13,748 nucleotides of DNA from Candidatus Aenigmatarchaeota archaeon (GCA_028715225.1 JAQUSH010000008.1:1-13748); one strand, 5' to 3'. Shown: positions 6,961 through 13,616, counted from the first letter of the stretch. The notes: generated by a model from the letters alone, not told the origin. Numbers and translations are program-made.

Positions 6961-8241
6961 ATGCCTAAGTTGAAAAGAGAACTTGGTTTATTTGAAATTA
7001 CAATGTACGGCGTAGGAATAATTCTAGGTGCTGGAATTTATGCGCTTATTGGAAAAGCAGCAGGCGTAGCTGGTAACGCACTCTGGATGGCGTTTTTAAT
7101 CGGTGCAGTCATAGCATCTCTTACAGGTTTAAGCTATGCTGAACTTGGTTCTATGTTTCCAAAAGAAGCAGCTGAATATATTTATACAAAAAAAGCATTC
7201 AAAAAACCTGCTTTGTCATTTTTGATAGGATGGTTGATTATAGCAACATCTCTGATATCTGCAGCAGCTGTAGCATTAGGATTTGGCGGATATCTGAACG
7301 GATTAACTGGTTTTCCGATTGTTCCTAGCGCAGTAGGTCTGATTATAGCATGCTCGTTTTTGAATTTTTACGGAATGAAGCAGTCAGCTAAAATGAACAT
7401 AGTATTTACTCTTATAGAACTTTTAGGTCTTTTGATCATACTTTTCATAGGAATTCCTCACTGGGGTTCTGTTGATTATTTTGAAATGCCAAACGGATTT
7501 CCAGGCATATTTGCAGCAGCAGTTCTGATATTTTTCGCATATCTTGGATTTGAAGACATAGTCAATGTATCTGAAGAAACGAGAAAACCAACAAAAGTTA
7601 TTCCTAAAGCAATCATAATTTCAGTCATAATAACAACAATAATCTATATGCTGGTTTCAATATCAGCTGTCAGTGTTGTTTCATGGGATGTTCTTGGCCA
7701 ATCTTCTGCTCCGTTAGCAGATGTTGCAGCAACTGCTCTGCCAGGTTCAGGTTTCTGGCTGTCAGTTATAGCTTTGTTTGCAACAGCTAATACCGTATTG
7801 ATTATCTTGATAGTTCATTCCAGAATGCTTTGGGGAATGGCTAAAGACGGCTCTCTTCCTAAAATATTGTCTAAAATACATCCAACAAGATATACACCGC
7901 ATGTGGCTGTATTTTTGGCTATGATAGCATGCATAGCTTTTGCTCTCAGCGGAAACATAAAAGCTGTTGCTGAGATAACTGACATCGGAGCATTTTTGAT
8001 ATTCATATCTGTTAATGCTGCTCTGATTTACATGAGATATACTCTTCCTAAATTCAGAAGACCTTTCAAGGTTCCTTTCAGTATAGGAAAGATGCCAATT
8101 CTTCCATTGCTAGGTTTGCTGTTTTGCGCCTACATGCTGACGCACTTTGAAACAAGAATAATGCTGATAGGATTGCTGATTACTGTTGTTGGTGTAGTGT
8201 TGTATTATTTTATGAAGAAATACAAAATGATTAAAGTTTAG
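6961..8241 (+). CDS. APC-superfamily amino-acid permease
   Basis: A 426-residue integral membrane protein of the amino acid/polyamine/organocation (APC) family, which imports or exchanges amino acids using an ion gradient. The first membrane helix contains the substrate-binding signature ILGAGIYALIG (about residues 21-31). TM2 follows with the typical LSYAELGSMFPKEAAEYIY. The conserved IFFAYLGFEDIVNVSEETRKPTKVIPKA lies in the middle (residues about 195-222 are its key span). About 12 hydrophobic segments can be counted, the usual number. The substrate cannot be read from the sequence. The start follows a TATA box by about 28 bases. The 3' end overlaps the end of the convergent methionine aminopeptidase gene by 11 bases. 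Confidence 0.92.
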   Translation: MPKLKRELGLFEITMYGVGIILGAGIYALIGKAAGVAGNALWMAFLIGAVIASLTGLSYAELGSMFPKEAAEYIYTKKAFKKPALSFLIGWLIIATSLISAAAVALGFGGYLNGLTGFPIVPSAVGLIIACSFLNFYGMKQSAKMNIVFTLIELLGLLIILFIGIPHWGSVDYFEMPNGFPGIFAAAVLIFFAYLGFEDIVNVSEETRKPTKVIPKAIIISVIITTIIYMLVSISAVSVVSWDVLGQSSAPLADVAATALPGSGFWLSVIALFATANTVLIILIVHSRMLWGMAKDGSLPKILSKIHPTRYTPHVAVFLAMIACIAFALSGNIKAVAEITDIGAFLIFISVNAALIYMRYTLPKFRRPFKVPFSIGKMPILPLLGLLFCAYMLTHFETRIMLIGLLITVVGVVLYYFMKKYKMIKV

Positions 8242-9112
8242 TTGTAATAATCGGAACTTCACCGACTATTATTGTGTGTTCTGTTTGCGCGACTGGCTTT
8301 TCAGAAACTTCTTTTAATGGATAATAAGGATGTATTGCGTTTAACTGTATTAGCTGTTTTAATATCATGTCTAATTTCAATTTAGAAATACCGGTAATCC
8401 ATCTTTTTGCAAACGGCAGTCTGGAAAAATCATTTCTGGCTAACTCTAAAACTTTCCTTCCTTCAGGCGTTCTAAGAGGCCGATCGTTTAGCCATCTAAA
8501 TATCTCAGCTTGTCCTGAATCTTTGACTTGTCCTGCTCCGGATGTGCAGAACGGTTCAACTGCGTAAATTTCTCCTTCTCTTATCTGATATCTTGAATCT
8601 GTTTTTATGTTTGGCACTGTCATGCCTGCATGCAGATCAAATCTGCTAAGACTATGTCCTGTAAGATTCCTGACTGGATTGAAACCAAACTGCTTTGCAG
8701 TTTCTTCTATAACTTCACCTATCTCTCCGATAGTTGTGCCAGGTTTCATTACTCTTATTGCGTTTTCTAGCATTTTCTCAGAACATATGATTAAATCATC
8801 TTTTCCTGCTGGACGAATCGTGACAGCTGTGTCGCCAATAAATCCATCAACATGCGCACCTACGTCCAGTTTGACATAATCTTCTGCTTTGATTTCTGTT
8901 TTATCATCTATCAACGGTGTGTAATGTGCAGACAGTTCATTTATAGAAATATTAACTGGAAACGCCGGACGACCGCCTAGTTGTATTATTTTATGTTCTA
9001 CGGCGTTAGCTATATCTAAAAGTCTGGCTCCCGGCTTTATCATCTTGGCTCCAAGTTGCAGAGCTTCTGCTGTTATTCTTCCTGCTTTCTTGTACATTTC
9101 AATATCATTCAT
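8231..9112 (-). CDS. map: Methionine aminopeptidase, type II
   Basis: A 293-residue enzyme that removes the initiator methionine from new proteins. The pita-bread fold and all five metal ligands are visible: Asp83 (KLDVGAHVDG), Asp94 (FIGDTAVT), His153 (TGHSLSRFDLHAG), Glu186 (YAVEPF) and Glu278 (QTEHTI). His63 in SAHYTP is the conserved substrate-side histidine. The insertion between the His153 and Glu278 segments (NDFSRLPFAKRWI...) marks type II, the archaeal and eukaryotic form. The length is normal for archaeal enzymes. Its ATG overlaps the end of the PolB-C gene by 8 bases, so the two are probably one transcript with coupled translation. No separate promoter is seen. Confidence 0.97.
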   Translation of the reverse strand: MNDIEMYKKAGRITAEALQLGAKMIKPGARLLDIANAVEHKIIQLGGRPAFPVNISINELSAHYTPLIDDKTEIKAEDYVKLDVGAHVDGFIGDTAVTIRPAGKDDLIICSEKMLENAIRVMKPGTTIGEIGEVIEETAKQFGFNPVRNLTGHSLSRFDLHAGMTVPNIKTDSRYQIREGEIYAVEPFCTSGAGQVKDSGQAEIFRWLNDRPLRTPEGRKVLELARNDFSRLPFAKRWITGISKLKLDMILKQLIQLNAIHPYYPLKEVSEKPVAQTEHTIIVGEVPIITTKL

Positions 9113-10199
9113 TCAAATCTTTCTCTTTAACATTAAAGACACTCAAAACTCTTAAAGCTGACGGGATGATTTGATTTTCAATATAATATTTTTCATCAAT
9201 GTTCTTTATTTTAACTTTGTTAAATGATTCTGCTCTCTCTGAGTATGAACCCTTTCCTTTAGTTATTATGAATTTAACAGTTGTTCCGACTTTAACATTT
9301 CCTATCTTTTTAGCTACTCTAACATGTGCTCCTATGTTTTTGTATTCTGATATTGGTTTTGTAAGCTGAACAGTTATTATTAAGTCTGTTAATTTTATTT
9401 TATGCTGCTTTACTTTTTTGATAGTATTTTTCACGTAGTTTACTGCTTTAAGTTTTTGGTTATTTAGAACGAACTTTAAGACTTCTGTCTGCATGTTTTT
9501 TGCTAGTGAACACCAGTCTTCTCTGCGAGTTTCGAAACCACGTATTGTCATTTCTCCTTTTCCGTTCATTAAAGCATATTTCTTTTTTGCACCACGACCG
9601 GTCTTAGTTGTAACGAACAGACCTTTTTTGTATGTTCCACGATATTCTAATTTGATTATACCAGGCAGATCGTTGTTTACTTTCTTTAAAAATTTCATTA
9701 CTTTCTTCTGATTTCCTGATAAGAATACTGAATCAGTGTCTGAGTAAATGACTCTGAAGCCTTCTTCTTGTGCTTTAAGTATTACCATTTGTATGTAGCT
9801 TCTTCCGAATGCTGAAATCGATTCAGCGCACTCCACGCTGTAGTATGGGCTGTTCCTGTAACCGAAATAGCCGTAAGCTATGTTTGCTGCCAGCTTAAGC
9901 TGCTTTTCTTTTTTAGCTAACTTTTCATCATACTTCTTTTCTAGCTTCTTTTTTATTTCCCACCTATCTTCTAAAATCTTCTTTATCCGTTTTGGTATTG
10001 GAGCTATCTTATCCTGGCAGAACCACCTGTTAAATCCAGGAACCATTACTTTGGTTTTGCATTGTTTGTTAAGAGTAGTTGGATCGATGTTATGAGTGAC
10101 TATTATAGAAGGATACAAATTCCTGAAATCTAAGACAATTATGTTTTTATGTATGCCTGTGATAGGCTCTTTGACATAACCGCCTTTGTACTGACGCAT
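9105..10199 (-). CDS. Family B DNA polymerase, C-terminal (palm-fingers-thumb) subunit of a split enzyme
   Basis: A 364-residue protein corresponding only to the polymerase half of archaeal PolB (full enzymes are about 775-800 residues). It starts at the YKGGYVKEP motif, the linker between the exonuclease and polymerase domains. Motif A is DFRNLYPSII with Asp24. Motif B is KLAANIAYG with Lys102, Asn106 and Tyr109; Ile follows Asn where Ser is usual. Motif C is YSDTDS with Asp154 and Asp156. TTKTGRGAKKKYAL matches the family's KKRYA-type segment, and the thumb runs to the end. All catalytic acidic residues are present. No exonuclease motifs occur anywhere in the window, so the N-terminal half must be encoded elsewhere. 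The ATG has its own TATA box 27 bases upstream, and the in-frame sequence before it is not PolB-like, which argues for a natural split. No clear PIP box is seen at the C-terminus. It runs into map. Confidence 0.93.
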   Translation of the reverse strand: MRQYKGGYVKEPITGIHKNIIVLDFRNLYPSIIVTHNIDPTTLNKQCKTKVMVPGFNRWFCQDKIAPIPKRIKKILEDRWEIKKKLEKKYDEKLAKKEKQLKLAANIAYGYFGYRNSPYYSVECAESISAFGRSYIQMVILKAQEEGFRVIYSDTDSVFLSGNQKKVMKFLKKVNNDLPGIIKLEYRGTYKKGLFVTTKTGRGAKKKYALMNGKGEMTIRGFETRREDWCSLAKNMQTEVLKFVLNNQKLKAVNYVKNTIKKVKQHKIKLTDLIITVQLTKPISEYKNIGAHVRVAKKIGNVKVGTTVKFIITKGKGSYSERAESFNKVKIKNIDEKYYIENQIIPSALRVLSVFNVKEKDLNE

Positions 10200-10220
10200 A
10201 CTAAGATTAAGAAAAGCCTG

Positions 10221-10232
10221 AATATAATATTA
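10221..10232 (-). promoter_or_regulatory. TATA box of the PolB-C/map operon
   Basis: The minus strand reads TAATATTATATT, centred 27 bases upstream of the ATG at 10199. It gives the polymerase half its own leaderless promoter and so supports a genuine separate gene. Confidence 0.5.
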
Positions 10233-10270
10233 ACTAATCTGTTGGATTGAATGAAATTGATGGAATATGA

Positions 10271-10285
10271 GAAATAAAAAATAAG
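10271..10285 (-). terminator. T-rich terminator after the 270-residue gene
   Basis: The minus strand reads CTTATTTTTTATTTC about 11 bases after the stop codon at 10296. Archaeal RNA polymerase terminates at T-runs; no hairpin is seen. The rest of the 96-base gap up to the PolB-C start holds only its TATA box. Confidence 0.35.
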
Positions 10286-10295
10286 TTATATTTAA

Positions 10296-11108
10296 TTATA
10301 TTCTTGGTAGACTAGCCCAGTTGAAAGCTTCTCGTAGTATATTATAATTCTTGTTTTCTTTTTCTATCGGCATAAAGGCAACGATTTGCATACTATCCCC
10401 GTAATGTTCAGGATGAACTATTACGTGTGGATCACCAAAACGATCTCCATTAAGTTTGTATCCAGTTGTTGCAAAAATATCAATCGGTTCTTTATGAATA
10501 CATCCATTTTTAAATTCATCATTCATACGTCCATATATAAATTTATCAACACCAAGTGTGCCAATCTCAGTTAAACTTAATTTTCTGCTCGATGATTTGT
10601 CGTTGCACGTACTTTTAACACCGATTTCTCTCAAACTGACAAAGTTTTGGCGTATGTGATTATATCTAATAGAAACAACAGGAATCATAATTTCACTTTC
10701 ACATTTCTTTTTTCTAGGAACATATTTTGAAGGAAGGTTATCAGTACTATCCTCATGCATTATTTCTGGGATTATACAAGTTCTAAAATCTTCAGAGGTG
10801 TATCCATGTTCTTCATCACCAGTCCCATCTCCGGGACCAAACAATACCAGAGTAGCATTTGCTATTTTCCTTTCCTTATTATCATAAGAAAATTTAAGAG
10901 TCGTTTCACCTCTAGCAGTATATCCTTTATTTTTAGCTTTTTTCATTTTATGCGTATTAGAAAAGTTAATAAATAGTTGGTGTGGCGGGTTTGTTCTACT
11001 ATTCATTATAAGTGATATATCATTTAAAGAACGCTTTATTACTGGTTGTAACGCATCAAAATCAGGATCTTTTGGAGTTCCCCATTCATACATACGATAT
11101 TCGCTCAT
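10296..11108 (-). CDS. Protein of unknown function, 270 residues
   Basis: I do not recognise this family. It is a soluble-looking, mixed alpha/beta protein without signal peptide or membrane helices. Visible points: a start MSEYRMYEWGTPKDPDFDAL, a Gly/acid-rich turn FGPGDGTGDEEHGYT near the middle, an IPEIMHEDSTDN segment, a basic KYVPRKKKCES stretch, and a C-terminal part with GDPHVIVHPEHYGDSMQIV. Several His and Asp/Glu residues cluster in the last third and could bind metal, but no HExxH or other named active-site motif is present. The ATG at 11108 has a TATA box about 27 bases upstream, with a 15-base palindrome directly before that box, so it is probably regulated. It is followed by a T-rich stretch and then the PolB-C promoter. 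Confidence 0.82.
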   Translation of the reverse strand: MSEYRMYEWGTPKDPDFDALQPVIKRSLNDISLIMNSRTNPPHQLFINFSNTHKMKKAKNKGYTARGETTLKFSYDNKERKIANATLVLFGPGDGTGDEEHGYTSEDFRTCIIPEIMHEDSTDNLPSKYVPRKKKCESEIMIPVVSIRYNHIRQNFVSLREIGVKSTCNDKSSSRKLSLTEIGTLGVDKFIYGRMNDEFKNGCIHKEPIDIFATTGYKLNGDRFGDPHVIVHPEHYGDSMQIVAFMPIEKENKNYNILREAFNWASLPRI

Positions 11109-11130
11109 AGTAATTGTATGTCCAGAAAAG

Positions 11131-11139
11131 CTTAAAAAT
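11131..11139 (-). promoter_or_regulatory. TATA box of the 270-residue gene
   Basis: The minus strand reads ATTTTTAAG, centred about 27 bases upstream of the ATG at 11108. It directly adjoins the palindrome at 11140-11154. Confidence 0.5.
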
Positions 11140-11210
11140 AGAACAGGTTGTTCTCAAATGAGAATAATTTGTTGTATTGTTTGTTCATGATAAAAGTATA
11201 GAATAGGTTG
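11138..11210 (+). repeat. 13-base direct repeat, 60 bases apart
   Basis: ATAGAACAGGTTG at 11138-11150 and ATAGAATAGGTTG at 11198-11210 differ at one position. A further GGTTG occurs at 11226-11230. All lie in the 166-base gap between the divergent 270-residue gene and the AN1-finger gene. I see no RNA gene in this gap. It may be a set of regulator sites. Confidence 0.4.
11140..11154. promoter_or_regulatory. Palindrome AGAACAGGTTGTTCT next to TATA box, possible operator
   Basis: A perfect 6-base inverted repeat (AGAACA/TGTTCT) around a 3-base centre. It occupies the BRE position immediately upstream of the minus-strand TATA box of the 270-residue gene. A second, partly overlapping inverted repeat, TTCTC-AAAT-GAGAA, lies at 11151-11164. 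Binding by a dimeric regulator is inferred. Confidence 0.4.
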
Positions 11211-11244
11211 AATATATTGTTAATCGGTTGGGTTAAACGGTAAG

Positions 11245-11252
11245 TTAAAATA
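11245..11252 (+). promoter_or_regulatory. TATA-like box of the AN1-finger gene
   Basis: TTAAAATA is centred about 26 bases upstream of the GTG start at 11275. A stronger-looking TTTATATAAT at 11261-11270 is too close to that start and would place transcription near 11292, inside the frame, so the choice of box is uncertain. Confidence 0.35.
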
Positions 11253-11274
11253 GTAGATATTTTATATAATTTAT

Positions 11275-12018
11275 GTGAGAAGAGGCAAGGGAAATATTCG
11301 TGCACAGAAAAGAAGATACAGAAAAAGACAAAAATATACACATTGTTATTTTAAACAAGATGATAATCATTCTGGTGGGTTGCTTCATGAATGTAAATTC
11401 TGTCACAAGTATTATTGCTCAAATCATACTCTTCCGGAGAATCATGAATGTTTTGGTTTAAAGAAATATAAAAATATGGTTAAAGATGTTGGTTTTGCCG
11501 GAATCTATAGACAGCCATCGATAGAAAAAAGTGAACATAAGAGATATGGATTGAAATCACAGATAGAAAGACATCATGAACAACATAGAAAGATAGATTT
11601 ACATAAATTAAAAAGATTGTTTAGAGGAAGAATGTTAATTTTAATTTTGGGTATAGTTGCATTTGTATTTTCATACATTGCATCTTACTACAGCAGTGTA
11701 GAATTATTTGGATGGATAAATACAATACTTTGGTTAGTATTTGCTTTCTATCTTTATAGTGGAGCTTTCCATTATACTAATTCATTAGATATGTCTAACG
11801 ACTTAGCAATGTGGGTATCAAGAATTATTGGTGGCGTCATAGCATTTTTTGGATTATATTTTGGGTTTGCTTTATTGGTAGCTAATAGCTTATTTATGGG
11901 TGGCACTAATGCTCTTTCGGTCGGAATAGCTATTATATTTTTAGGTTTAGGATTGCTTGGCATATTCATGTTATTTAGAACTAAAAGAAGATACCCACAT
12001 CTTTATGTTAATAGATAG
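11275..12018 (+). CDS. AN1-type zinc-finger protein with four C-terminal membrane helices
   Basis: A 247-residue protein with a GTG start. Residues 1-20 are very basic (MRRGKGNIRAQKRRYRKRQK). Residues 24-59 form an AN1-type zinc finger. The second half is canonical: Cys40, Cys43, Cys48, His51, His57 and Cys59 in CKFCHKYYCSNHTLPENHEC. The first CxxC pair is reduced to Cys24, with only Asp29, Asp30 or His32 as candidates for the missing ligand. After a linker of about 55 residues there are roughly four membrane segments from residue 117 on, and the chain ends in a basic tail (RTKRRYPHLYVNR). In archaea AN1 fingers are often fused to membrane domains such as rhomboids; no rhomboid catalytic motif is seen here. 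AN1 fingers are known in protein quality control in eukaryotes. Starts further in would cut the finger. Confidence 0.8.
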   Translation: MRRGKGNIRAQKRRYRKRQKYTHCYFKQDDNHSGGLLHECKFCHKYYCSNHTLPENHECFGLKKYKNMVKDVGFAGIYRQPSIEKSEHKRYGLKSQIERHHEQHRKIDLHKLKRLFRGRMLILILGIVAFVFSYIASYYSSVELFGWINTILWLVFAFYLYSGAFHYTNSLDMSNDLAMWVSRIIGGVIAFFGLYFGFALLVANSLFMGGTNALSVGIAIIFLGLGLLGIFMLFRTKRRYPHLYVNR

Positions 12019-12023
12019 GTGGA

Positions 12024-12218
12024 ATGATTGATATGATAACAGATACATACATGCTTGGGCTTGCACTTGCAACTCTTGGAATTAGCATTGCTTTCCCAGC
12101 TCTTGATAAATTGGGTAAGATGACCAAGAGAAAGGCAAAATTCTTTTTGGTTTGGGGCATTATTTCTGCAATCATTGGAATTTTATCAATGCTAGTCGCT
12201 TACTTGGGTAGTCTATAA
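12024..12218 (+). CDS. Small two-helix membrane protein
   Basis: A 64-residue protein with two hydrophobic segments (YMLGLALATLGISIAFPAL and FFLVWGIISAIIGILSMLVA) joined by a basic loop (DKLGKMTKRKAK). The loop suggests both ends face outward and the loop lies in the cytoplasm. It starts 5 bases after the stop of the AN1-finger gene with AGGTG at 12017-12021 just before it, so it is the second gene of that operon. An in-frame ATG at 12033 is an alternative start. Two-helix proteins of this size are often accessory subunits of membrane partners; that role is a guess from position. Confidence 0.72.
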   Translation: MIDMITDTYMLGLALATLGISIAFPALDKLGKMTKRKAKFFLVWGIISAIIGILSMLVAYLGSL

Positions 12219-12238
12219 ATATTTATCCATATCAAATT

Positions 12239-12256
12239 CCTTTTTCGATCATTTTG
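12239..12256 (+). terminator. T-rich terminator after the AN1-finger operon
   Basis: CCTTTTTCGATCATTTTG, about 20 bases after the stop of the small membrane gene, contains two T-runs of the kind that stop archaeal RNA polymerase. No hairpin is seen. Confidence 0.3.
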
Positions 12257-12280
12257 TAAAATGTTAAATATCTATGGTCT

Positions 12281-12288
12281 TTTTATAC
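12281..12288 (+). promoter_or_regulatory. TATA box of the secreted protein/CPBP protease operon
   Basis: TTTTATAC is centred about 24-25 bases upstream of the ATG at 12309, consistent with a leaderless transcript. A second AT-rich element (TATAAAATA, 12290-12298) lies closer to the start. Confidence 0.45.
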
Positions 12289-12308
12289 TATAAAATATAA
12301 GTTACATT

Positions 12309-12725
12309 ATGAATAGGTTATCGATTATATTCTTTCTAATCTTAGTAACAACGCTAACAATGTCGAATATAGTAATTGCGGATAATAATAATTATATTGA
12401 CAATAGTTATGCTAATATAGAAGGTAACAATATTCAAATACAACAAACAAGTCCGTTCTTAAACAAATATGAAATTGATTATATTGTTAAAAATTCAAAA
12501 TCAAATTTTATTATTGATTTTTCTTCAAATGCAAAACCGATAGAATCATCAATAAATCCTTTAGTAACCTGTCATGAAGTTACGTCCCCCATTTTCATTA
12601 TATTCGTTAAATTAAATGGATATTCTTGTAACTTCGGTAAAGTTGAAGCTGGTAACAAGATTCATATAGAATTTCAAAATACAGCAACTCCACTGACTAA
12701 AACTTTCAACATGTTCGGTGTTTAA
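12309..12725 (+). CDS. Secreted protein of unknown function, partner of a CPBP protease
   Basis: A 138-residue protein with a clear signal peptide: basic start MNR, hydrophobic core (LSIIFFLILVTTLTMSNIV), and likely cleavage after Ala24 (VIA/DNN). The mature part is about 114 residues, Asn-rich at first and then made of alternating hydrophobic strands. It has two cysteines, Cys88 and Cys107, well placed for a disulfide bridge outside the cell. I do not recognise the fold; a small beta-sandwich is a guess. There is no anchor after the signal sequence, so it is either released or remains tethered by an uncut signal. Its TAA abuts the ATG of the CPBP protease gene, and GGTG in its last codons forms that gene's ribosome-binding site. 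Tight coupling makes a substrate, inhibitor or immunity-type relation with the protease plausible. Confidence 0.78.
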   Translation: MNRLSIIFFLILVTTLTMSNIVIADNNNYIDNSYANIEGNNIQIQQTSPFLNKYEIDYIVKNSKSNFIIDFSSNAKPIESSINPLVTCHEVTSPIFIIFVKLNGYSCNFGKVEAGNKIHIEFQNTATPLTKTFNMFGV

Positions 12726-13616
12726 ATGACAGGTGATCTAGAAAGCAATCTTAAAAGTACTTTTTGGGATAATGGGAAAATGTGGCATCCAATTCTTATC
12801 TTTTTAATATCATTTCTTACGCTAATCATTTTTTCTTCTACTAATATTCTATTATTAAATGCTAGAATAACTGAAATTTTTGTTGTAGGTATAGGTCCGC
12901 TTGCAATATTTATTTTGTTATATATGAAATATACAGAAAAAACAAAAAAACCGCATGAAAGAATTAAACAGGTACTTACAGAATTACATTTAATGGGAAA
13001 TAAAAAATATATCAAAGAAACAATGATAAATCTTATTGTTTGGTCTTTCTTCTCTTTTGCGATAGTACTACCAATAATCACTTCAAAAATTGATATATAC
13101 AATTATCTAGGCTATCCAATTGATTTTAATGTATACGACCTGCTTTTCGTATATTTTAATACATTGATTTATAATATATTATTTGTGACGATATGGGAGG
13201 AAATATTATTCAGAGGGTATTTTTTTAATATTTGCTATAATAAAATCAAAAGAGGCAGATTAATATTATCAATGTTATCGTCATCATTGTTATTTGCTAT
13301 TTACCACATGTTTGTTGCAAGCCCATTCTCTTATTTCATTTATCTACCTTCTGCCTTTATTTTTGGGATCTTCTTATGCTACAATTTGAGCATGGGTAAA
13401 AATTTATGGTCCAATATAATTATACATGCAAATGTTAACTATATTCTTTATAATATTAGCAATACCATAGCAGAAATTAATGATAAATTGGCTCGGGGGA
13501 TGGTTAACAATGTCAATACGACCGTTAATGATATTTTAAATAAAATAAGTCAATGCGCAAAAACTAATGGATTCAATGAAATTGACAATTGTATTAAAAA
13601 TGCTATAGCTTCCTGA
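12726..13616 (+). CDS. CPBP-family intramembrane metalloprotease (CAAX/Abi type)
   Basis: A 296-residue membrane protein of the CPBP (CAAX protease and bacteriocin-processing, Rce1/Abi) family. These glutamate-dependent proteases cut inside the membrane and take part in prenyl-protein processing or peptide maturation and immunity. All signature motifs are intact: EEILFR (Glu158-Glu159-x3-Arg163), FAIYH (Phe190 to His194) and HANVN (His234-x3-Asn238). About eight hydrophobic segments are visible. After the last one, an extra tail of about 50 residues (from AEINDKLARGMVNN on) contains Cys279 and Cys289 region cysteines (SQCAKTNGFNEIDNCIKN), unusual for the family and possibly disulfide-linked outside. 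It is coupled to the secreted protein upstream (TAAATG, GGTG 5 bases before the ATG). This pair is more AT-rich than the core genes to the left, which could mean recent acquisition. The end overlaps the minus-strand remnant. Confidence 0.9.
   Translation: MTGDLESNLKSTFWDNGKMWHPILIFLISFLTLIIFSSTNILLLNARITEIFVVGIGPLAIFILLYMKYTEKTKKPHERIKQVLTELHLMGNKKYIKETMINLIVWSFFSFAIVLPIITSKIDIYNYLGYPIDFNVYDLLFVYFNTLIYNILFVTIWEEILFRGYFFNICYNKIKRGRLILSMLSSSLLFAIYHMFVASPFSYFIYLPSAFIFGIFLCYNLSMGKNLWSNIIIHANVNYILYNISNTIAEINDKLARGMVNNVNTTVNDILNKISQCAKTNGFNEIDNCIKNAIAS

Noticed and set aside
10200..10295. Possibility that PolB continues upstream and was cut by a frameshift.
   Set aside because: The in-frame residues before the ATG do not resemble PolB, no exonuclease motif is found in any frame nearby, and a TATA box fits the ATG at 10199.
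10700..10780. The IMHED segment of the 270-residue protein as a zinc-protease motif.
   Set aside because: There is no second histidine at HExxH spacing.
11140..11154. Resemblance of the palindrome to a steroid-receptor response element.
   Set aside because: Such receptors do not exist in archaea; any likeness is chance. The symmetry itself is still reported.
11109..11274. Possible RNA gene in the 166-base gap.
   Set aside because: No tRNA-like stem set or long stable hairpin is seen; only promoter elements and short repeats.
12722..13102. Minus-strand frame of 126 codons with hydrophobic stretches.
   Set aside because: It is antisense to the CPBP protease, whose catalytic motifs fix the true frame.
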